A stretch of 64,000 nucleotides of DNA, taken from NCBI GenBank assembly GCA_963727955.1, contig CAVSII010000001.1, positions 310,001 through 374,000 on the forward strand, read 5' to 3'. The notes beneath the pieces are model-generated. The model was not told the DNA's origin and made no database searches. It saw only the letters and a program-made list of their open reading frames with translations. The position numbers were made by a program, and so were the translations under genes. This DNA is from Bog-756 sp963727955 (GTDB lineage Bacteria; Actinomycetota; Acidimicrobiia; Acidimicrobiales; RAAP-2). Shown here piece after piece: positions 34,938 through 43,652 of this stretch; position 1 is the stretch's first letter, and each line of letters begins with the position of its first letter.

Positions 34938-35524
34938 TGCCCCCTTTCGGAACCGGTCGGTTCCGTCATTGCTGCCCGCAGTTTGGACATCCCTGCTCGG
35001 ATCCGGGTCTTTGCCGTTCCCAGGGGGATCGACTCCAGTTCGCTGATCTCGGCGGCGGTTTTTCCCCAGACGGCGGCCAGCACGAGTGCTCGTCGTTGCT
35101 CCGCGGGGAGAGAGGTCAGAGCGGCGCGCAGTGCCGGAACTGCATCACCGGCTAGGGCTGCTTCCTCGGGCAGTCCCTCATTGCTGATCGAGCCACGGGC
35201 CAGGAACTCTTCGGGGTCGACGGGGATGGCCCGCCGTAGGCGCAGGGCATCGATGGACAAATTGCGGGTGATGGTCAGGACCCAGGTGGTGACCGATCCG
35301 CGACGGGCGTCGAACACGGGCGCGTGCCGCCACACTCGGATGAGCGCCTCCTGTGTGACCTCCTCGGCAGCTCCGGAATCCCCGAGCATCGAATAGGCCA
35401 AGCCGAACACCCTCTTCTGATACCGCCGCACGAAGGCGACCGAGGCTGCATCGTCACCCTGAGCCACCCCAGCCAGGAGTGCCTCGTCGCTCGGTCCGGC
35501 CGTGGACATAGTCAATTGTCCCAT
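34934..35524 (-). CDS. ECF RNA polymerase sigma factor
   Basis: A 196-residue ECF sigma factor. Region 2 is FVRRYQKRVFGLAYSMLGDSGAAEEVTQEALIRVWRHAP with DARRGSVTTWVLTITRNLSIDALR; region 4 is LTSLPAEQRRALVLAAVWGKTAAEISELESIPLGTAKTRIRAGMSKLR. It directs RNA polymerase to its own promoters and is held by the RskA-like partner encoded immediately downstream. I use ATG 35524; ATG 35509 is in frame and the open frame extends upstream. It is divergent from the secreted-repeat gene, which may be in its regulon. Confidence 0.88.
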   Translation of the reverse strand: MGQLTMSTAGPSDEALLAGVAQGDDAASVAFVRRYQKRVFGLAYSMLGDSGAAEEVTQEALIRVWRHAPVFDARRGSVTTWVLTITRNLSIDALRLRRAIPVDPEEFLARGSISNEGLPEEAALAGDAVPALRAALTSLPAEQRRALVLAAVWGKTAAEISELESIPLGTAKTRIRAGMSKLRAAMTEPTGSERGQ

Positions 35525-35775
35525 CGCTTGGTTATACGGGTCAGACGCCAAAAGAGATTGGACGGGACCGACATTTCTGCCTGGGACGTCTCTCCAACCC
35601 TCGCCAGCTGGGATTTCTCCTTCGGGCCGGGTCCCAAGCCCTCCTCCGGTCTGCCACATCGGAGCCGATCGGGCCCCATATCCAGCTGAGGACCGGAAAT
35701 GGGCAACCTGACAATCCTTGGCGGCCGTTGGTCCGTAGACCCCTGCCAGAAAAGAACGTCTACAGAGGAGAGAAA

Positions 35776-36420
35776 ATGAGCCGACCGGACATGAACTACG
35801 AAAAGGGAAAGAAGACCGGCCTCCGAGGGAAGCCGGGGCGGATGGCCGGAATCGCCGTCATTGTTGCCGTTGCAGCCGGTGCTCTGGCCTTCGTTCTGGC
35901 CCAGTCGTCATCAGCCCGGACGGCCGGCAAGGCGGCAGGCAGCCCGTCGGCTTCAACCTATGGCACGTCCTCGCTCTCCAGCACGCGGCCCTCCACCCAA
36001 CAGACGTCCCCGGTTGATGCGATGGCCCGCGGCAGCTTCGGGACCATTTTGGTGACAGATTCGGGCGCCACGTTGTATCGCTATACGCCCGACAAGCCCG
36101 ACACGCCCACCTGCACCGGCAGCTGTGCCGTGGCTTGGCCCCCTGACTTGCTGCCAGCCGGAACGACGTCGGTTCACGCTGGTGGCCCCGCCGGATTGGG
36201 CAGCGTCATGTTGTCCGACGGTCGCCGTCAGTTGACCTACAACCGCATGCCCCTGTACACCTTCGCCGACGACAGTGGGACCAGTGTCAACGGTCAAGGA
36301 ATCGGCGGTGTCTGGTTCGTTGTGTACCCCACGACGACCACGCCTCAAACAGCCCGGACCCCCGCCGCTCCCGCCTCCTCTGTGGCGCACAGCTCATCGG
36401 GAGGCGGCTATGGGTACTGA
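35776..36420 (+). CDS. COG4315-type secreted-repeat protein
   Basis: A 214-residue protein with an N-terminal membrane anchor or signal segment (MAGIAVIVAVAAGALAFVLAQ) and a Ser/Thr-rich linker. Two repeats of the secreted-repeat family (LVTDSGATLYRYTPDKPDTPTCTGSCAVAWPPDLLP and VMLSDGRRQLTYNRMPLYTFADD) follow. The pattern is the pfam03640-like 'lipoprotein_15' repeat, with paired cysteines in the first. Its role is unknown, though these proteins often lie beside ECF sigma/anti-sigma genes. ATG 35776 follows AGAGGAGAGAAA. It is divergent from the sigma operon. Confidence 0.8.
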   Translation: MSRPDMNYEKGKKTGLRGKPGRMAGIAVIVAVAAGALAFVLAQSSSARTAGKAAGSPSASTYGTSSLSSTRPSTQQTSPVDAMARGSFGTILVTDSGATLYRYTPDKPDTPTCTGSCAVAWPPDLLPAGTTSVHAGGPAGLGSVMLSDGRRQLTYNRMPLYTFADDSGTSVNGQGIGGVWFVVYPTTTTPQTARTPAAPASSVAHSSSGGGYGY

Positions 36421-36979
36421 ACTGCACCCTTCTCGGCATCCGAAAGGAGAGCCCGATAGCGGCCCACCTCAAAGAGCTGACCGTCACCCTGGCGCCGAGC
36501 GGCTTCGACTCCTGGAACCGGAGAGTCACGAACCGCCGGTTGCCGCCGATCGCACCACGGCCATCAGATCAGTCCTGACCGCCGGGGGACTCGAGAGTGG
36601 ACTGCTGGCCAACCTCGTGCTGATTGCGGCGGCGGGCACCATTGCCGTTTCAGCTGCGGTGCATCTACACCTCTGGAGCTCCGGATATCGCCAGCTGCCC
36701 ACGGTCGGACCGTTGTTTCTCTTGCAGGCGGTGGCCGGTTTCGTCCTCTCCGCAGTCTTGATCTTCACCCGTCGGGTATGGGCCGCAGTACTGTCCTTCG
36801 GATTGATCTGCGCCACTCTCGCCGGGTTCTTCATGGCCGTCTACGTGGGCCTGTTCGGTTTCAGAGACTCGTGGTCGGCACCGTTCGCCGGCATGGCGTT
36901 CGTCTACGAGGTTGTAGCAGGCGTCCTTCTTCTGCTTGGGAGCACGCTCTGTGTAATCGGAGGTCGGAAGCGAATCTGA
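36410..36979 (+). CDS. Small membrane protein, four spans
   Basis: A 189-residue protein that overlaps the preceding gene by 11 bases. After a ~60-residue polar N-terminus it has four hydrophobic segments (LVLIAAAGTIAVSAAVHLHLW, LQAVAGFVLSAVLIF, AAVLSFGLICATLAGFFMAV and AFVYEVVAGVLLLLGSTL). I do not recognise a specific family, though it resembles actinobacterial membrane proteins beside sigma/anti-sigma loci. GGGAGGCGGCT precedes the ATG at 36410. It is co-oriented with the secreted-repeat gene and probably co-transcribed. A strong terminator-like hairpin follows. Confidence 0.68.
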   Translation: MGTELHPSRHPKGEPDSGPPQRADRHPGAERLRLLEPESHEPPVAADRTTAIRSVLTAGGLESGLLANLVLIAAAGTIAVSAAVHLHLWSSGYRQLPTVGPLFLLQAVAGFVLSAVLIFTRRVWAAVLSFGLICATLAGFFMAVYVGLFGFRDSWSAPFAGMAFVYEVVAGVLLLLGSTLCVIGGRKRI

Positions 36980-37027
36980 CCTGGCGACGCCCGAAATCTC
37001 GCAGCGCTCGCTGAGCCGAACCGAGAA

Positions 37028-37066
37028 CGAGCAACCGAGCCAGGTGGTCTGCGGCTCGGTTGCTCG
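37028..37066. terminator. 14-bp perfect stem-loop
   Basis: CGAGCAACCGAGCC at 37028-37041 and GGCTCGGTTGCTCG at 37053-37066 pair perfectly around an 11-base loop. It lies between the end of the membrane-protein gene at 36979 and the end of the opposite-strand gene at 37153, a position for a bidirectional terminator. No T-tract follows. Confidence 0.7.
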
Positions 37067-37152
37067 GCAATTGCTTCCACTGCGGAATCGAGTACTCGAG
37101 GGTCCGGTGGTCTCCGTCGTGCGACATCCCTCGGTACGCCTTGGCCTCGACG

Positions 37153-37527
37153 CTAGGCGTGAATCGGATCTCTCAAGACCGCCACGGCATAGGCGATCGT
37201 GGCACGGAGGCCTTGTACCTCACGATCAATAGCCGAGAGGTCAGGACCATGTGGATTGCCGGCCTCCAATTCCAGGACCTCTCCGGCATTGCCGAAGGAC
37301 CGGGTCATCTGCCGAAGTCGCACATCGAGGTCACCAACGGGGCATCGATGGTCCGACATCCATCCGAGGGCGTCAGCCGACGCCGCTCTGAGCTGGTCGC
37401 TGGCAAACAACAACCCAGTGGGGCCTGATTGGATCATTCGTTGTGCCACCTCAACAACCGACACCAGCGAGCCGAGGATCGGAGATACCTCAGATTCCCA
37501 CTGTGCGAACTCTCTGTTGTGGCTCAT
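37153..37527 (-). CDS. Hypothetical helical protein
   Basis: A 124-residue, mainly helical protein (EVSPILGSLVSVVEVAQRMIQSG and EVQGLRATIAYAVAVL). No motif identifies it. It is read towards the terminator hairpin at 37028. The start at 37527 lies beside other short open frames, so its coding status is uncertain. Confidence 0.4.
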   Translation of the reverse strand: MSHNREFAQWESEVSPILGSLVSVVEVAQRMIQSGPTGLLFASDQLRAASADALGWMSDHRCPVGDLDVRLRQMTRSFGNAGEVLELEAGNPHGPDLSAIDREVQGLRATIAYAVAVLRDPIHA

Positions 37528-37875
37528 CCTATTGACCCGTCCACGTTGTTCACAGGCGTAGATTGTGATGGTCTACGAATCAAAATGCAGGCGGTGCAGG
37601 AGTGCCTCGCCTCTCGTGCCTCGGCAGTGCCCGATGCATTCCAGCCTCTGGAATTGGTTCCCAGTTTGGCCCATCGGTAAACAAGTATTCGGGTCCGCAC
37701 CTCGGTCCATCTACCTTCCGCATGTCGGCCGGGCGGCACGGGCCCGGACGACGCCCATACCGAGATATTCCAGGCAATCAGGGCAAAATCGCGGGCGGCG
37801 CGGCCCTGTGGCGACGTCTGTGAGTACAGCAATTACGCTCTGTAGGCTGCGGTACTTACAGGGGAGGCGATCGAA
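37528..37875. other. Intergenic stretch with only weak short open frames
   Basis: About 350 bases before the phosphatase gene. A minus-strand open frame of ~100 residues overlaps the 37153 gene by four bases but looks low-complexity. Another minus frame reads RPRFCPDCLEYLG, like a zinc-ribbon end. Neither is convincing. GGGGAGGCGATCGAA at the end is the ribosome site of the next gene. Confidence 0.5.
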
Positions 37876-40080
37876 TTGGTCCAGGAGGCAGCGTCCGACG
37901 CGCAGTTCTCGCCTCGCATGGTGGACAGCCTGATCGATGCCGTGCTCATCCTCGAGGACCAGGGCCGACTCATCTACGCCAATCCTGCCGTCGAACGGCT
38001 CCTGGGGTGGAATGTGGCTTCACTCTTCGGCACCCCTCTCACCGACCTGCTGCCCGAACGGCTGCGCACAGAAGCAGTGACCACGTTCAAGGACTGGATG
38101 GCTACGGACCCCGCCCTGCGCAGTCCGGCCCCGATCAGGATGACGATGCTCCGCGCCGACGGATCCGAAATACCGGTCGATGTCGGCGTTTTCCTGGTAG
38201 CCCCGGAACAGGGGTCTCGACTAGTGATCGCCGCCTTGTGGGACGCCAGTGGGCGCATCGATATCGATCGTTACCAGCGAGTCGCCGATGATCTTTTGAC
38301 GTTTTTGGCGGGGGCATCGGGGAGCACCGACGAGATCGTTCCCCAGCTTCTCGCCATTCTGGCCACCAGTCTCGACTTCGACTTCGCCACCGCCTGGGGT
38401 TGGGACCCCGATTTGGAACTCCTCCACTGTGATCACGTCTGGCGAAGCAGTGAATCTGAATTCAGCGCCATTCTGGCTGCGTCCTCCGGCATGACCGTCC
38501 GCCCCGGTGAAGGGTTAGCGGGCCTGGTCGTCAGTTCCGACGAGCCGATCTGGTTCAACGAGCTCACCGACGCTCCGCACCTGAGACGGCACGAGGGGAT
38601 TGTCATCGATGGTTTGAACAGCGGATTCGTATTCCCCATCCGAACGAGAGAGCGCCTGCTGGGCGTTATCGAACTTTTTACGAGGGCCCGGCGAGAACCG
38701 GATACGCCGCTCTTTGACGCGGTGGCCGATGTCTGTGCCCGGCTGGGGGAGTTCATCGAGCGCCTCGAGCTCGAGTGGGAGCGAACCAACCTTCTCGCCC
38801 AGCTGGGGAGATCGAAGGCCCAGCAGGATTTTCTGCTGCGGGCCAACAGGGCCCTCGTGGAGGCGAACGGCTTCGAGGATACGGTTCTCAAACTGGCCGA
38901 AGTCGCCGTACCAACTCTCGGTGATATCTGTCTCATCGATGTCCTGGACGCCAACGGCAGCCTCGTCCGTCTGGCCGCACGGCATGCCGATCCGGCCCGC
39001 CAGAGCCTGACCGATCAACTTGCTAGCCACGCTCCCGAGGTCGGCGGTACTCATCCTGCCGCTCTCGCCGTTCGGATGCGCGAGTCGCAGTGGTCGGTGG
39101 ACATGGACGAGGGTTTCATGCGGACGACGACGAAGGGGGACGACCACTACCAGCTGACCCAGCGCTTGGGATTCGAATCGTATGTATCCGTTCCACTCCT
39201 CACGGACAACGAGGCGATCGGGGCACTCACCTTGGTGATGGCAGGCTCAGGCCGGCCGCTCGGGAAGGACGAGCTTCTCCTGGCGGAGGCCCTGGCCGGC
39301 CAAGTGGCCGCCGTCATCGAGCGGGCCCGAGTCTTCGATGAACAGTCCACCATCGCCCGGCATCTGCAGAACAGCCTCCTTCCCGCCGGCATCGATCAGG
39401 CCCCCGGTATCTCGGTCGCCGCCCGCTACGTCACAAGTGATCGCGGCGCCGAGGTGGGCGGCGATTTCTACGACGTCGTCCCTCTCTCCGACGACGAGGT
39501 GGCATTGGCCATCGGGGATGTGGAGGGTCACGACATGACCGCAGCCACGGTCATGGGGCAGCTACGGAGCGCCATGCGCGCTTATCTCATGCTCACACAC
39601 GACCCGGCAGCGGTCCTCTCACTCCTTGACACCTATGCAGCCGGGCAATCGGCTCGACTGGCCACTGTGGTACTTGCCGTGCTCAACACGACGAGTGGGC
39701 ATCTCGAAATGGCCTCGGCCGGCCACCCACCACCCATCCTGTTTGACGGCGGGGCACCGGCGGCACCCCTGATCGTCCGACCCGGTGCCCCAATCGGAAT
39801 GGGTAGAGGGCGGTATGAGGTCGAGAGCCTGGATCTTCTGTCCGGGGTGAGCCTCGTCTTCTACACCGATGGCCTGATCGACGAGAGCAGACCGGGCTCC
39901 GAAGACCTCATGCGCGGTCTGGCCCACTCACTCGAGAAATGCGCGTCTGGCGAATGCCAAGTGCTGGCCGACGACATCCTGATGTCGCTCACCAGCTTGC
40001 TGACGACGACGGACGATATCGCTCTTCTGGCTGTGCGATGGCCAGCGCTAAGGGCGGCTACCTCCTACGATCCTGCTTGA
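37876..40080 (+). CDS. PAS/GAF/SpoIIE-type serine phosphatase (RsbU-like)
   Basis: A 734-residue multi-domain regulator. An N-terminal PAS domain (DSLIDAVLILEDQGRLIYANPAVERLLGW) is followed by a GAF domain, a second GAF region (QDFLLRANRALVEANGFEDTV to ALTLVMAGSG) and a SpoIIE/PP2C phosphatase. The latter has HLQNSLLPAGIDQAPG, VGGDFYDVVPLSDDEVALAIGDVEGHDMTAA, MASAGHPPPILFDGG and VFYTDGLIDES, with the conserved metal-binding aspartates. It would dephosphorylate STAS antagonists in a partner-switching pathway in response to signals sensed by PAS/GAF domains. TTG 37876 is favoured by GGGGAGG upstream. STAS genes follow. Confidence 0.9.
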   Translation: MVQEAASDAQFSPRMVDSLIDAVLILEDQGRLIYANPAVERLLGWNVASLFGTPLTDLLPERLRTEAVTTFKDWMATDPALRSPAPIRMTMLRADGSEIPVDVGVFLVAPEQGSRLVIAALWDASGRIDIDRYQRVADDLLTFLAGASGSTDEIVPQLLAILATSLDFDFATAWGWDPDLELLHCDHVWRSSESEFSAILAASSGMTVRPGEGLAGLVVSSDEPIWFNELTDAPHLRRHEGIVIDGLNSGFVFPIRTRERLLGVIELFTRARREPDTPLFDAVADVCARLGEFIERLELEWERTNLLAQLGRSKAQQDFLLRANRALVEANGFEDTVLKLAEVAVPTLGDICLIDVLDANGSLVRLAARHADPARQSLTDQLASHAPEVGGTHPAALAVRMRESQWSVDMDEGFMRTTTKGDDHYQLTQRLGFESYVSVPLLTDNEAIGALTLVMAGSGRPLGKDELLLAEALAGQVAAVIERARVFDEQSTIARHLQNSLLPAGIDQAPGISVAARYVTSDRGAEVGGDFYDVVPLSDDEVALAIGDVEGHDMTAATVMGQLRSAMRAYLMLTHDPAAVLSLLDTYAAGQSARLATVVLAVLNTTSGHLEMASAGHPPPILFDGGAPAAPLIVRPGAPIGMGRGRYEVESLDLLSGVSLVFYTDGLIDESRPGSEDLMRGLAHSLEKCASGECQVLADDILMSLTSLLTTTDDIALLAVRWPALRAATSYDPA

Positions 40081-40103
40081 CTCCGAACGCCGTTATCGAC
40101 CTG

Positions 40104-40126
40104 CAGGCCGAAGGGAGTTCGGCCTG
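40104..40126 (+). terminator. 9-bp stem-loop after the phosphatase gene
   Basis: CAGGCCGAA (40104-40112) and TTCGGCCTG (40118-40126) are exact complements separated by GGGAG, about 25 bases after the phosphatase stop. There is no clear T-tract. Confidence 0.55.
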
Positions 40127-40258
40127 ACTCTGGAGGAAGGGGAGGTCCGACTGGAGGAGTCTTGGCACATCTTCCATGGTGGCCGCGGCGCTCGGGCCGC
40201 CGTACCAGCAGCCGCTGACCGGCTAGGTCTCGGCCATTCCACACGAGGGTGGACCGAT

Positions 40259-40285
40259 GAGGGACATCCAGAAGAGGGACATCCA
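40259..40285 (+). repeat. Two direct copies of GAGGGACATCCA
   Basis: The 12-base unit occurs at 40259-40270 and 40274-40285, a 15-base period, in the 380-base gap between the phosphatase and first STAS genes. I see no convincing gene in the rest of this gap; the repeat could be regulatory half-sites. Confidence 0.4.
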
Positions 40286-40461
40286 ATTGTGGCTCGCCGG
40301 ATGGATGTGGTTTCGGTGGGGGGGCCGGAAGGTGCAGTATCCTCTGGGGGCACAGTACGTCGACCGTTCGGTGGCGGAAATTGGCCGTGGACAGCCCTTC
40401 CGACGCCCACCGAAACGGCTCCTCGGCCAGCCGCAATGGCGCCAATCAGAGAGAGGTGCAG

Positions 40462-40803
40462 GTGAAGGATACGTTCAGCGTTTCCGTGGAGAGTGAGGAC
40501 TCGAGCTACGTCGTTTCGGTGACGGGCGAGGTCGACGTGGCCACAGCCCCCGAGCTTCGTGAGCGGCTGCACGAGGTGATCGCCGAGGGGCCGGCGGTGC
40601 TGGTGGTGGATCTGCTCGGCGTCACCTTCATAGACTCGACCGCCCTCGGAGTTCTGATCGACGCACTCAAACGATCCGAGGCGGTCGGTGCTGCCATGCG
40701 GATCGTGGTCTCCGAACCCAGGATCCTCAAGGTCTTCACCATCACCGGCCTCACCGATATTTTCGTCATCCGATCGTCCCGCCAGGAAGCGATGGCTGGA
40801 TGA
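40462..40803 (+). CDS. STAS-domain anti-sigma-factor antagonist
   Basis: A 113-residue STAS protein: SYVVSVTGEVDVATAPELRERLHEVI, then VLVVDLLGVTFIDSTALGVLIDALKRS. The serine in FIDSTALG is at the position phosphorylated by RsbW-type kinases. In the partner-switching pathway it would bind the ATPase and free a sigma factor. GTG 40462 is chosen because AGAGAGGTGCAG lies upstream; the open frame extends 81 bases further. It is followed by a decayed phosphatase fragment and then a second STAS gene. Confidence 0.85.
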   Translation: MKDTFSVSVESEDSSYVVSVTGEVDVATAPELRERLHEVIAEGPAVLVVDLLGVTFIDSTALGVLIDALKRSEAVGAAMRIVVSEPRILKVFTITGLTDIFVIRSSRQEAMAG

Positions 40804-40872
40804 GTGGACCTTGGCGGCGGGGAGGGAAGGGCCGTACGCCGGGTAGACGGTGAAGGACGTGCGCTACCATTA

Positions 40873-41201
40873 ACCGGGGCAGGACACATTTCGGCGGTCC
40901 TGGTGAACCAAGCCAGGGGAGGCACAGTTTCGTGGAATCGGTCAGCGGGGCACCGATGGGGATGATGATGGTGAAGGGGTGCCCGGTCACGACCATGCCT
41001 CTCCGGCCCGGGTGCACCCTTCCGGCCTTCACCGACGGGCTTGTCGAGCGGCTCATCGAAACCGGGCCCGTCCACACTCGGCAGCCGGTCAGCCGTGACG
41101 GAAAAGCCCTTTCCGAGCTAGGCGCCGGCCCGGTCTCCAAGTCGACGCCTCGAGGGTTCGACGATGACATCGCCAACCTGGAGATGCGATGGACGGATTA
41201 G
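40873..41201 (+). pseudogene. Frameshifted remnant of a SpoIIE-type phosphatase C-terminus
   Basis: In one frame LTGAGHISAVLVNQARGGTV can be read, like the AGH strand of SpoIIE phosphatases, before it stops. In a second frame from about 40932 the protein reads GAPMGMMMVKGCPVTTMPLR, then TLPAFTDGLVERLIETG and later DDDIANLEMRW, the conserved PLG/TDGLVE/DD end of the same domain. The two halves need a frameshift near 40930. The catalytic N-terminal part is absent. It overlaps the start of the next STAS gene by 13 bases. I read it as a relic of a second RsbU-like gene. Confidence 0.55.
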
Positions 41202-41512
41202 AGAACGGATTGGCCGCTTCGGTGACGGGCATCCGGGACCGTTCTGGTCTCCTTACCCTCACCATTACCGGCGAGCTCGATATCGCCAGTGTGGGAGCGG
41301 TTCAGGAGGCAATCGAAGAGATCCTGACCGACGAATGTCGGCGGGTGGTCTTCGAATTGGGCGACTTGACCTTCATGGACAGTTCGGGTCTGGCCCTGAT
41401 GCTGCAGGTGTCGAAGAGGGTCGAAATGGTCGAGGTCCACCACGCCACACCCATTGTCCACAGAGTGATCGAGGCGACGGGCCTCGACGAGATACTGGGC
41501 CTCCAACCGTGA
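41189..41512 (+). CDS. Second STAS-domain anti-sigma-factor antagonist
   Basis: A 107-residue STAS protein with LLTLTITGELDIASVGAVQEAIEEIL, then VVFELGDLTFMDSSGLALMLQVSKRV. The conserved serine is in FMDSSGLA. It overlaps the ATPase gene by four bases (GTGA), so these two are translationally coupled as an antagonist/kinase pair. Its ATG is inside the tail of the decayed phosphatase. It would act in the same partner-switching cascade as the 40462 protein, perhaps with different partners. Confidence 0.85.
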   Translation: MDGLENGLAASVTGIRDRSGLLTLTITGELDIASVGAVQEAIEEILTDECRRVVFELGDLTFMDSSGLALMLQVSKRVEMVEVHHATPIVHRVIEATGLDEILGLQP

Positions 41513-42150
41513 TTGTTCGGCGCTCGTTCGGTCTCGACCGGACATCGGTGGCCGCAAGCAGGCGGTTCGTCGTTGACGAGCTGGATGACCTCCCTGACGA
41601 CATCCGGGAATCGGCGGAACTCATGATGTCGGAGTTGGCAACCAATGCCGTGGTCCACGCCGGTACGGGTTTCGAGGTCTGTATCGAGCGCACGGCCACG
41701 CTCTTGCGAGTCGACGTGACCGATCTCGGACATGGAGAGCCGCGATTGCGGTCACCGTCGGTGAACGAACCCCACGGTCGGGGCCTGCAGATCGTCAAAC
41801 AGCTCTCCGACCAGTGGGGATCTCTCGAGGATGCAGACCACTCCGGCAAGACGGTCTGGTACCTCGTCCGGCTGGACCCCGGATCGATATCCGAGCGAGA
41901 AGAACGTACGTCCGAGACACTGCCGGGCAGAGCGACCGGCGATCGATCCGGGCTAGTTGAACCTGAGCATGCGCAGGCCGTCGAGGATCATTCCGGTCCC
42001 GGCGATGGAGGAAGGACCCGGGCCTTCGAGCACCGGCACGCTCAAGGTCGGGCGTTGGGCTTGAGCAAGCCCCTCCCTTGCCGACGGAGATGCCGGCTGA
42101 CGAGGCGATCCGAATTGGGGTTGAGCCCGGCATCATCGAGCAGCTCCTGA
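41509..42150 (+). CDS. RsbW-like serine kinase / HATPase anti-sigma factor
   Basis: The first ~130 residues are an HATPase_c domain of the RsbW/anti-sigma type: SVAASRRFVVDELDDLPDDI, then SAELMMSELATNAVVHAGTGFEVCIE with the N-box, VDVTDLGHGEP (G1), and EPHGRGLQIVKQLSDQWG. It would phosphorylate STAS partners and bind a sigma factor. GTG 41509 overlaps the previous stop. The protein continues for ~80 residues of low-complexity sequence beyond the normal end of the family; the gene may have lost its original stop, or the tail may be real. No sigma factor gene of the SigB type is seen in this window. Confidence 0.82.
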   Translation: MIVRRSFGLDRTSVAASRRFVVDELDDLPDDIRESAELMMSELATNAVVHAGTGFEVCIERTATLLRVDVTDLGHGEPRLRSPSVNEPHGRGLQIVKQLSDQWGSLEDADHSGKTVWYLVRLDPGSISEREERTSETLPGRATGDRSGLVEPEHAQAVEDHSGPGDGGRTRAFEHRHAQGRALGLSKPLPCRRRCRLTRRSELGLSPASSSSS

Positions 42151-42188
42151 CCACCGGCGAGCGCTGCCCAAATGTGTGGCCGGTCGCG

Positions 42189-42226
42189 TCGATGCCCCAC
42201 CCCCCTGTTCGGGAGTGGGGCATCGA
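42189..42226. terminator. 12-bp perfect stem-loop between convergent genes
   Basis: TCGATGCCCCAC at 42189-42200 and its exact complement at 42215-42226 are separated by a 14-base loop. It sits between the ends of the RsbW-like gene (42150) and the minus-strand secreted-protein gene (42282), the classical place for a bidirectional terminator. Confidence 0.65.
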
Positions 42227-42281
42227 ACGCAATCCATCCGTTCACCAAGCGCCAGCGACGACTGGTAACGAGATGGGCGGA

Positions 42282-42743
42282 TCAGAGCTCCATCGATGTG
42301 CCCTTGACCAGGCTGAGTTTGCCCGAGGAAGTGACACAGGCCCTAGCGCTCACCGTATCGCCGACAGCTGGAATTCCCACTCCAGTGGTCGAGGCGGCTG
42401 TGACCTTTCCGCTGAAATCGTATTCCGTGGTCTTCTTCTTGCAGCCACCCTGACCCGGGCTGGTGACACTGGCGTCCCCGACGGTGGTCGTGGCCCCACT
42501 GTTCTTCCAGGTGATGTTGCCTCCGGTGGCCAGAGTGGCGGCAGCGCCGCTGGCCGTTTTGTAGCCCTTACCTCCCGAAGGCGTGCACTTACCGATGGTG
42601 ACAGTGCCCGTGTCGCTTCCCTTGAGGCTGGTACAGCTGACGCTGCTTGAGGCAAACGCGGGTCCTGCAGCACCCAGCGTGGCCACTGAAGCCGGAATAG
42701 TGATGGTTGCTGCTATCGCAACCACAGTCAGAATTCGGCGCAT
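42282..42743 (-). CDS. Small secreted protein
   Basis: A 153-residue protein with a standard signal peptide (MRRILTVVAIAATITIPASV, cleaved after AFA). The mature part is Ser/Thr/Gly-rich and predicted beta-stranded, with four cysteines (VSCTSL, GKCTPS, GGCKKK, RACVTS). I recognise the overall look of small secreted actinobacterial proteins but no named family. ATG 42743 follows CGGGAGGGAATCA, and the longer open frame is not needed. It is convergent with the partner-switching operon. Confidence 0.75.
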   Translation of the reverse strand: MRRILTVVAIAATITIPASVATLGAAGPAFASSSVSCTSLKGSDTGTVTIGKCTPSGGKGYKTASGAAATLATGGNITWKNSGATTTVGDASVTSPGQGGCKKKTTEYDFSGKVTAASTTGVGIPAVGDTVSARACVTSSGKLSLVKGTSMEL

Positions 42744-43652
42744 TGATTCCCTCCCGTTTCGAACACCGAACAGAACTCTTCTGTTGGGCCTCGTCCAACG
42801 TTCGTTAGACGCAAGACACTTACCCAGGCAAGGGCGTTGCCCAAACATGGCGTCGTCCCAGCGGCGTACGGCGGGGTCGGTGGCGCCGAAATTGGCGGCG
42901 CGGGTGTCTAAAGTCGCCGATGCGGCGCTTGACCTCGACTTTCTCCCCGGGCCCGCTGCCATTTCGTCAATGGGTCCTTCCCGCTCCTTGGCCGCTACCG
43001 ATACCACGTCGGGCTGGGAAGCCTCAGTTGACGACCAGGCCTAACCGGCTCACGCCAACCGATGTACAAACGAAGGTACAGCAAACATGGTGCTTGAACG
43101 CGCTGCAAAACCTGGTCGTTCCGTTCGATGAGGATCACCGCGACCAGCGACCTCACCTTTCTCTTTTTGATTACGTAGCCAAACCTCGGGATGTGTGGTC
43201 CGTCGTGCTGTGCCAGCTGTATCCGCTCCCGCTGAAAGATGACCCGGAAAAGGAATCATCGATGGAATGCCACATACAGCCCTCTCGTGATCGGTCCAAT
43301 AGAACACGGATTGACCGGTCCATCGCACCGGCTCCGAAGTTCAGCTGGGGGAATCCAAGAACGGACCAGGCAAGCCAAGGAGACCTGTCTGATCATCTCG
43401 TGCTTCAGCAAGAGGCGGACCGATCTAACCGGCCACAACCGAAGCATGGCGGAGTCACGACCGCGCCGCCAACACGGGCCGAACGAGAAGCGCTTCTAAC
43501 CAAGGTCGAAGTCTTTTCCGGCGACTGCATTTTGGGGACTGGGAGCAGTCGTCGAACCATTGGTCGGTGTAGGCAGTTACCTCGGCGTGGGCGAAGCCTC
43601 AGCGGCCAGACACGGTCCACGATACGTCCGGAGGGCTGGATAGAATCCCTCG
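42744..43652. other. Gene-poor, compositionally lower-GC stretch
   Basis: About 900 bases upstream of the DUF2079 gene. One 256-residue plus-strand open frame spans part of it, but it has no domain features and looks like a random read. A perfect 12-base palindrome, AGAAGCGCTTCT, lies at 43486-43497. I find no RNA gene or mobile-element end. It may include the promoter of the 43653 gene. Confidence 0.5.

Noticed and set aside
37524..37832. A ~100-residue minus-strand frame upstream of the phosphatase gene
   Set aside because: It overlaps its neighbour by four bases as real operon genes do, but the protein is low-complexity with no motif, so evidence is insufficient.
42042..42248. Short minus-strand frames opposite the tail of the RsbW-like gene
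   Set aside because: Two frames together read like protein (for example ending GTGMILDGLRMLRFN), but no family is recognisable and a frameshift would be needed.
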